Source: Streptomyces sp. NBC_01267 (GTDB lineage: Bacteria > Actinomycetota > Actinomycetes > Streptomycetales > Streptomycetaceae). Taken from it: DNA of 64,000 nucleotides. The position numbers and the translations under genes are program-made. The notes beneath the pieces were generated by a model. That model saw only the letters and a list, made by a program, of their open reading frames with translations. It did not search any database and had not been told where the DNA came from. Location of the stretch: the NCBI RefSeq assembly GCF_036241575.1, contig NZ_CP108455.1:3344001-3408000 (forward strand), read 5' to 3'. Positions 61,414 to 64,000 of this stretch are shown here, in pieces (within the stretch, counting starts at the first letter, position 1; each line of letters begins with the position of its first letter).

Positions 61414-62742
61414 CTACGCCGCCGTGGCCAGCTGCTCGCGCGGTACGAACGCGACGTGGCGGCGTCCGCGCCTGAGGTCCACTTCCAGGCGGAGGTTGGC
61501 CGCGCGGGCCAGCATCAGGCCGACGCCCATCGCCGCCAGCGCACAGATCCCACCGCCGAGGGTGAAGCTGATCCGGACCCCGTAGGTATCGGTGAGCCAG
61601 CCGAAGAGCGGGCCGCCCAGGGGCGTACCGCCGGTGAAGACCATCATGAAGAGGCTCATCACCCGGCCCCGCATCTCCGGTTCGGTGCCCATCTGGACCG
61701 TCGAGTTGGCGGTGACGTTCGTGGTGAGGCCGAGGATGCCGATCACCACGATCAGCGGGGTGAAGATCCAGACGGACGGCATCCACGCGGCCACCACCTG
61801 GAGCAGGCCGAAGCCGATCGCGGCGCCGACGAGCACCCGTAGCCGCGACGTTCCGCGCCGGGCCGCGAGCAGGGCGCCGACCAGGGAGCCGACCGCCATC
61901 AGGGTGTTGAACAGGCCGTACATGCCGACGCCACCGTGGAAGGTGTCGTTGGCGAAGGCGCTGAGCCAGATCGGGAAGTTGAAGCCGAAGGTGCCGACGA
62001 AGCCGACCAGGACGATCGGCCAGATCAGGTCGGGGTGCTTGGAGACGTAGTTCAGGCCGTCGCGCAGCTGCCCCTTGCCCCGGGCCTTGAGTTTGGTGTG
62101 GTGCAGCTCGCTCGTGCGCATCAGCATCAGGCCGGTGAGCGGGGCGAGGAATGAGAGGCCGTTGGCGAGGAACGCCCAGCCGGGGCCGACGGCCGCGGTG
62201 AGACCACTCGCGACGGCGGGGCCGATGAGGCGGGCGGACTGGAAGTTCGCCGAGTTGAGACTGACGGCGTTACGGACCTGGTCCGGGCCGACCATCTCGG
62301 AGACGAAGGACTGACGGGTCGGGTTGTCCACGACCGTGACGAGTCCGGTGAAGAAGGCGGTGACGTAGACGTGCCACACCTCGACGTGACCGGTGAGGGT
62401 CAGTACGGCGAGGAAGAGACCGCCCAGGCTCATCGCGCCCTGGGTGAAGAAGAGCAGGGTCCGCTTCGGGAAGCGGTCGGCTATGACGCCGCCGTACAGG
62501 CCGAACAGCAGCATCGGCAGAAACTGCATGGCCGTGGTGATACCGACGGCTGCGGAGGAACCGGTGATGCTCAGGACCAGCCAGTCCTGGGTGATGCGCG
62601 CCATCCAGGTACCGGTGTTGGAGACGACCGCACCGGTGGCGAAGAGCCGGTAGTTACGGATCTTCAGCGAGCTGAACATCGAGGTCCGGGTAGAGGTTTC
62701 TTGCGGTGCGGGGGCGGAGTCTGCTCCGGGTCCCGAACTCAA
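61414..62742 (-). CDS. MFS transporter (EntS/TetV-like exporter)
   Basis: A 442-aa transporter with about 12 helices: SLKIRNYRLFATGAVVSNTG and WMARITQDWLVLSITGS at the start (typical of the MFS_3/EntS group), GVIADRFPKRTLLFFTQG (motif A) and a second-half motif EMRGRVMSLFMMVFTGGTPL. TTG 62742 is preferred because AGGAGG lies 9 nt upstream; ATG 62679 would remove 21 residues. It follows the MarR gene on the same strand, and MarR probably controls it. Substrate may be a drug or siderophore. Confidence 0.87.
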   Translation of the reverse strand: MSSGPGADSAPAPQETSTRTSMFSSLKIRNYRLFATGAVVSNTGTWMARITQDWLVLSITGSSAAVGITTAMQFLPMLLFGLYGGVIADRFPKRTLLFFTQGAMSLGGLFLAVLTLTGHVEVWHVYVTAFFTGLVTVVDNPTRQSFVSEMVGPDQVRNAVSLNSANFQSARLIGPAVASGLTAAVGPGWAFLANGLSFLAPLTGLMLMRTSELHHTKLKARGKGQLRDGLNYVSKHPDLIWPIVLVGFVGTFGFNFPIWLSAFANDTFHGGVGMYGLFNTLMAVGSLVGALLAARRGTSRLRVLVGAAIGFGLLQVVAAWMPSVWIFTPLIVVIGILGLTTNVTANSTVQMGTEPEMRGRVMSLFMMVFTGGTPLGGPLFGWLTDTYGVRISFTLGGGICALAAMGVGLMLARAANLRLEVDLRRGRRHVAFVPREQLATAA

Positions 62743-62797
62743 CAGTGGTCGCCTCCTGGGCGTAGACAAGATCAACAGGGTCAAAAAGGGCTTACGG

Positions 62798-62925
62798 GTG
62801 GTGCGGTGCTACAGCGAGCGGGTGGTGCGGAGTTGCACGCAGGTGGTGCGGTGTTGCAGCAGGTGCTGCGGAGTTACAGCTGGTGGTGCGGTGTTGCAGC
62901 AGGTGCTGCGGTGTTACAGCTGGGC
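62798..62925. repeat. about 21-bp degenerate repeat between MarR and MFS genes
   Basis: Six imperfect units of the type GTGGTGCGGTGTTGCAGCAG / GTGCTGCGGAGTTACAGCTG in tandem, with a 41-42-bp higher-order period, occupy the whole spacer and reach into the 3' end of the MarR gene. On the minus strand the region reads CTGCAACACCGCACCAC. Confidence 0.75.
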
Positions 62926-63351
62926 GAGCTTCTCCAGGACGGGGGCGGCAGCGAGCACCTTCGCCCACTCCTCCTCGTCCAGGCCCTCGGCCAGCTCGGC
63001 CAGCCAGACGTTGCGCCTGCGCCTGCTCTCCACGAGCATCGCCTGGGCCTCTTCGGTCTGACTGACCACCTTCTGCCGGCGGTCGTCGGGATGCGGCTCC
63101 AGCCTGACCAGCCCCTTGGCCTCCAGGAGCGCCACGATGCGGGTCATGGACGGCGGCTGCACATGCTCCTTGCGGGCCAGCTCCCCCGGGGTGGCGGAGC
63201 CGCAGCGTGCGAGGGTCGCGAGCACCGACATCTCGGTGGGGCTCAGTGACTCGTCGACGCGCTGGTGCTTGAGGCGGCGGCTCAGGCGCATCACCGTGGA
63301 GCGCAGTGAGTCGACGGCCGCAGCCTTGTCGTCGGGCAGAAGGGCAGGCAT
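62914..63351 (-). CDS. MarR-family transcriptional regulator
   Basis: A 145-aa MarR protein: helical N-terminus (LRSTVMRLSRRLKHQRV), winged helix (MSVLATLARCGSATPGELAR, KEHVQPPSMTRIVALLEAKG), wing (HPDDRRQKVVSQTEEAQAML) and C-terminal dimer helix. It opens a two-gene unit with the MFS exporter. An inverted repeat directly upstream of its ATG is the likely operator. Confidence 0.9.
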   Translation of the reverse strand: MPALLPDDKAAAVDSLRSTVMRLSRRLKHQRVDESLSPTEMSVLATLARCGSATPGELARKEHVQPPSMTRIVALLEAKGLVRLEPHPDDRRQKVVSQTEEAQAMLVESRRRRNVWLAELAEGLDEEEWAKVLAAAPVLEKLAQL

Positions 63352-63356
63352 GTTTG

Positions 63357-63382
63357 TTAGCGTAACTCATTACCTATGCTAA
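63357..63382. promoter_or_regulatory. MarR operator candidate
   Basis: TTAGC and GCTAA arms at the ends of a 26-bp partly symmetric, AT-rich sequence, starting 6 bp upstream of the marR ATG. It must overlap the promoter, since AT-rich -10-like sequence (TAGGTAAT on the minus strand) lies inside it. Confidence 0.55.
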
Positions 63383-63485
63383 AGACCAACCGGGTATGCC
63401 TCCCGGTGAGCGATGTCACCCATATGAGTGAGACGAGGCAGGAAAGTGACGCGCGGCGCCGCGGTGTGCCGCGACCCTGTTCGGC

Positions 63486-63668
63486 ATGGGATCGACCGTG
63501 CTCAGCCTGCGCATAGACGGTGAGCTGCTCGACCGGCTCCGGAATCATGCGGCCAAACGCGGAATGAGCGTCCAGGACTATGTGGTCCGGACGCTCATTC
63601 GCGACGACTTCGACGAGCGCTTCCAGGCGGCCGTCGACGAGACAGAGAAGTTCTACGGGCGCACGTGA
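63486..63668 (+). CDS. ribbon-helix-helix protein
   Basis: A 60-aa protein with a CopG/Arc-like fold: STVLSLRIDGELLDRLRNHA (strand and helix A), AKRGMSVQDYVVRTLIRDDF (turn and helix B), and a short acidic tail. It binds DNA as a dimer or acts as an antitoxin; no toxin gene follows, as the next gene is the convergent permease. Divergent from the MarR gene. Confidence 0.75.
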   Translation: MGSTVLSLRIDGELLDRLRNHAAKRGMSVQDYVVRTLIRDDFDERFQAAVDETEKFYGRT

Positions 63669-63685
63669 CGGCGACCCGCGGGGTG

Positions 63686-63716
63686 GAGAGCGGGGGCTGT
63701 ATGAGGCCCCGCTCTC
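63686..63716. terminator. terminator between convergent genes
   Basis: GAGAGCGGGG and CCCCGCTCTC form a 10-bp stem (extendable by GC) with an 11-nt loop. The 3' arm reaches the stop codon of the NCS2 permease. Confidence 0.75.
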
Positions 63717-64000
63717 TACGTGAGCCCCAGCGCGGGCATCGCGTAGTAGAAGACGAAGACCGCCGACACGATGTACATCGCGACCGGCACCTCGCGCCAG
63801 CGTCCGGCCGCGATCCGCAGCACGGTGAAGGCGATGAAGCCGATGCCGATGCCGTTGGTGATCGAGTAGGTGAACGGCATCATCACCATGGCCAGGAACG
63901 CCGGGACGGCGAGCGTGAAGTCCGTCCAGTCGATGTCCCTGATGGAGCCCGCCAGGATCAGGAAGCCGACCGCCAGCAGTGCCGGGGTCGCCGCCTGCGA
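63716..64000 (-). CDS. NCS2-family permease, 3' end (partial)
   Basis: The last 94 residues of a membrane permease are inside the window. AATPALLAVGFLILAGSI, FLAMVMMPFTYSITNGIGIG and VAMYIVSAVFVFYYAMPAL are helices; MMPFTYSITNGIGIGFI is the signature of the AzgA/NCS2 group of purine (adenine/guanine/hypoxanthine) permeases. The stop is TAG at 63716-63718; the start lies beyond 64000. Confidence 0.88.
   Translation of the reverse strand, partial: SQAATPALLAVGFLILAGSIRDIDWTDFTLAVPAFLAMVMMPFTYSITNGIGIGFIAFTVLRIAAGRWREVPVAMYIVSAVFVFYYAMPALGLT

Overview
The window is high-GC actinobacterial chromosome, almost certainly Streptomyces. The signs are strong third-position GC, many GTG and TTG starts, ATGA/GTGA stop-start overlaps, a four-gene conservon followed by paired P450s, a 3Fe-4S ferredoxin beside a P450, an iron repressor whose metal ligands all match DtxR/IdeR, and many short tandem repeats between genes. 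From memory, the order serC ... citA-pdxH ... SIS protein-dmdR1 resembles the region around SCO4366-SCO4394 of S. coelicolor, so most of this looks like core chromosome with accessory insertions. No rRNA, tRNA or CRISPR array was found.

Layout. 1-7 kb: ABC-2 permease (cut by the window edge), an alpha/beta-hydrolase-fold protein lacking the nucleophile Ser, the iron regulator dmdR1, a SIS-domain protein, a PAS/GAF protein and a 43-aa membrane peptide. 7-15 kb: accessory genes, including a mycothiol-dependent-type enzyme, a winged-helix/zinc-ribbon protein, a BBE-domain gene fragment, a methyltransferase, and a secreted small protein next to a MacB-like ABC exporter. 15.35-15.6 kb: an orphan, strongly structured transcription unit with its own promoter and a 12-codon leader ORF. 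15.7-17.6 kb: pdxH and a citrate synthase, divergent.

17.7-26.8 kb: a seven-gene minus-strand operon for branched acyl-CoA (leucine/isovalerate or acyclic-terpene-like) catabolism: TIGR03084-type protein, AtuA-like protein, carboxyltransferase, biotin carboxylase, acyl-CoA dehydrogenase, enoyl-CoA hydratase and a TetR regulator, with a TetR-type operator in front. 27-30 kb: a MarR/SDR divergent pair around a perfect 26-bp palindrome, a possible toxin-antitoxin-like pair, and an EamA exporter. A 162-bp MITE follows, then a 950-aa FAD/Fe-S oxidoreductase. 33.3-39 kb: a conservon (cvnABCD) with a CYP157-like P450 lacking ExxR and a normal CYP154-like P450. 39-40.3 kb: serC.

40.3-45.7 kb is the most interesting part: an XRE regulator and a SLOG-fold protein diverge from an operon of a DUF6415 protein, an unknown 187-aa protein, a 32-aa hydrophobic peptide, a strong hairpin, a radical SAM/SPASM enzyme and a translationally coupled PIMT-like methyltransferase. 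This looks like a peptide-modifying (RiPP-like) locus with no recognised precursor. 45.7-49.2 kb: TetR/MFS exporter pair with a 48-bp inverted repeat, then a Fic protein. 49.5-59.4 kb: mixed accessory and housekeeping genes (GNATs, CYP105-like P450 plus ferredoxin, pentapeptide protein, beta-propeller, SGNH hydrolase, CatB-type acetyltransferase, aldo/keto reductase, ThpR). 59.5-61.4 kb: an Uma2-family gene cut by an IS3-family element; removing the IS and one 4-bp target copy restores the reading frame exactly. 61.4-64 kb: MFS/MarR pair, a ribbon-helix-helix protein and the 3' end of an NCS2 permease.
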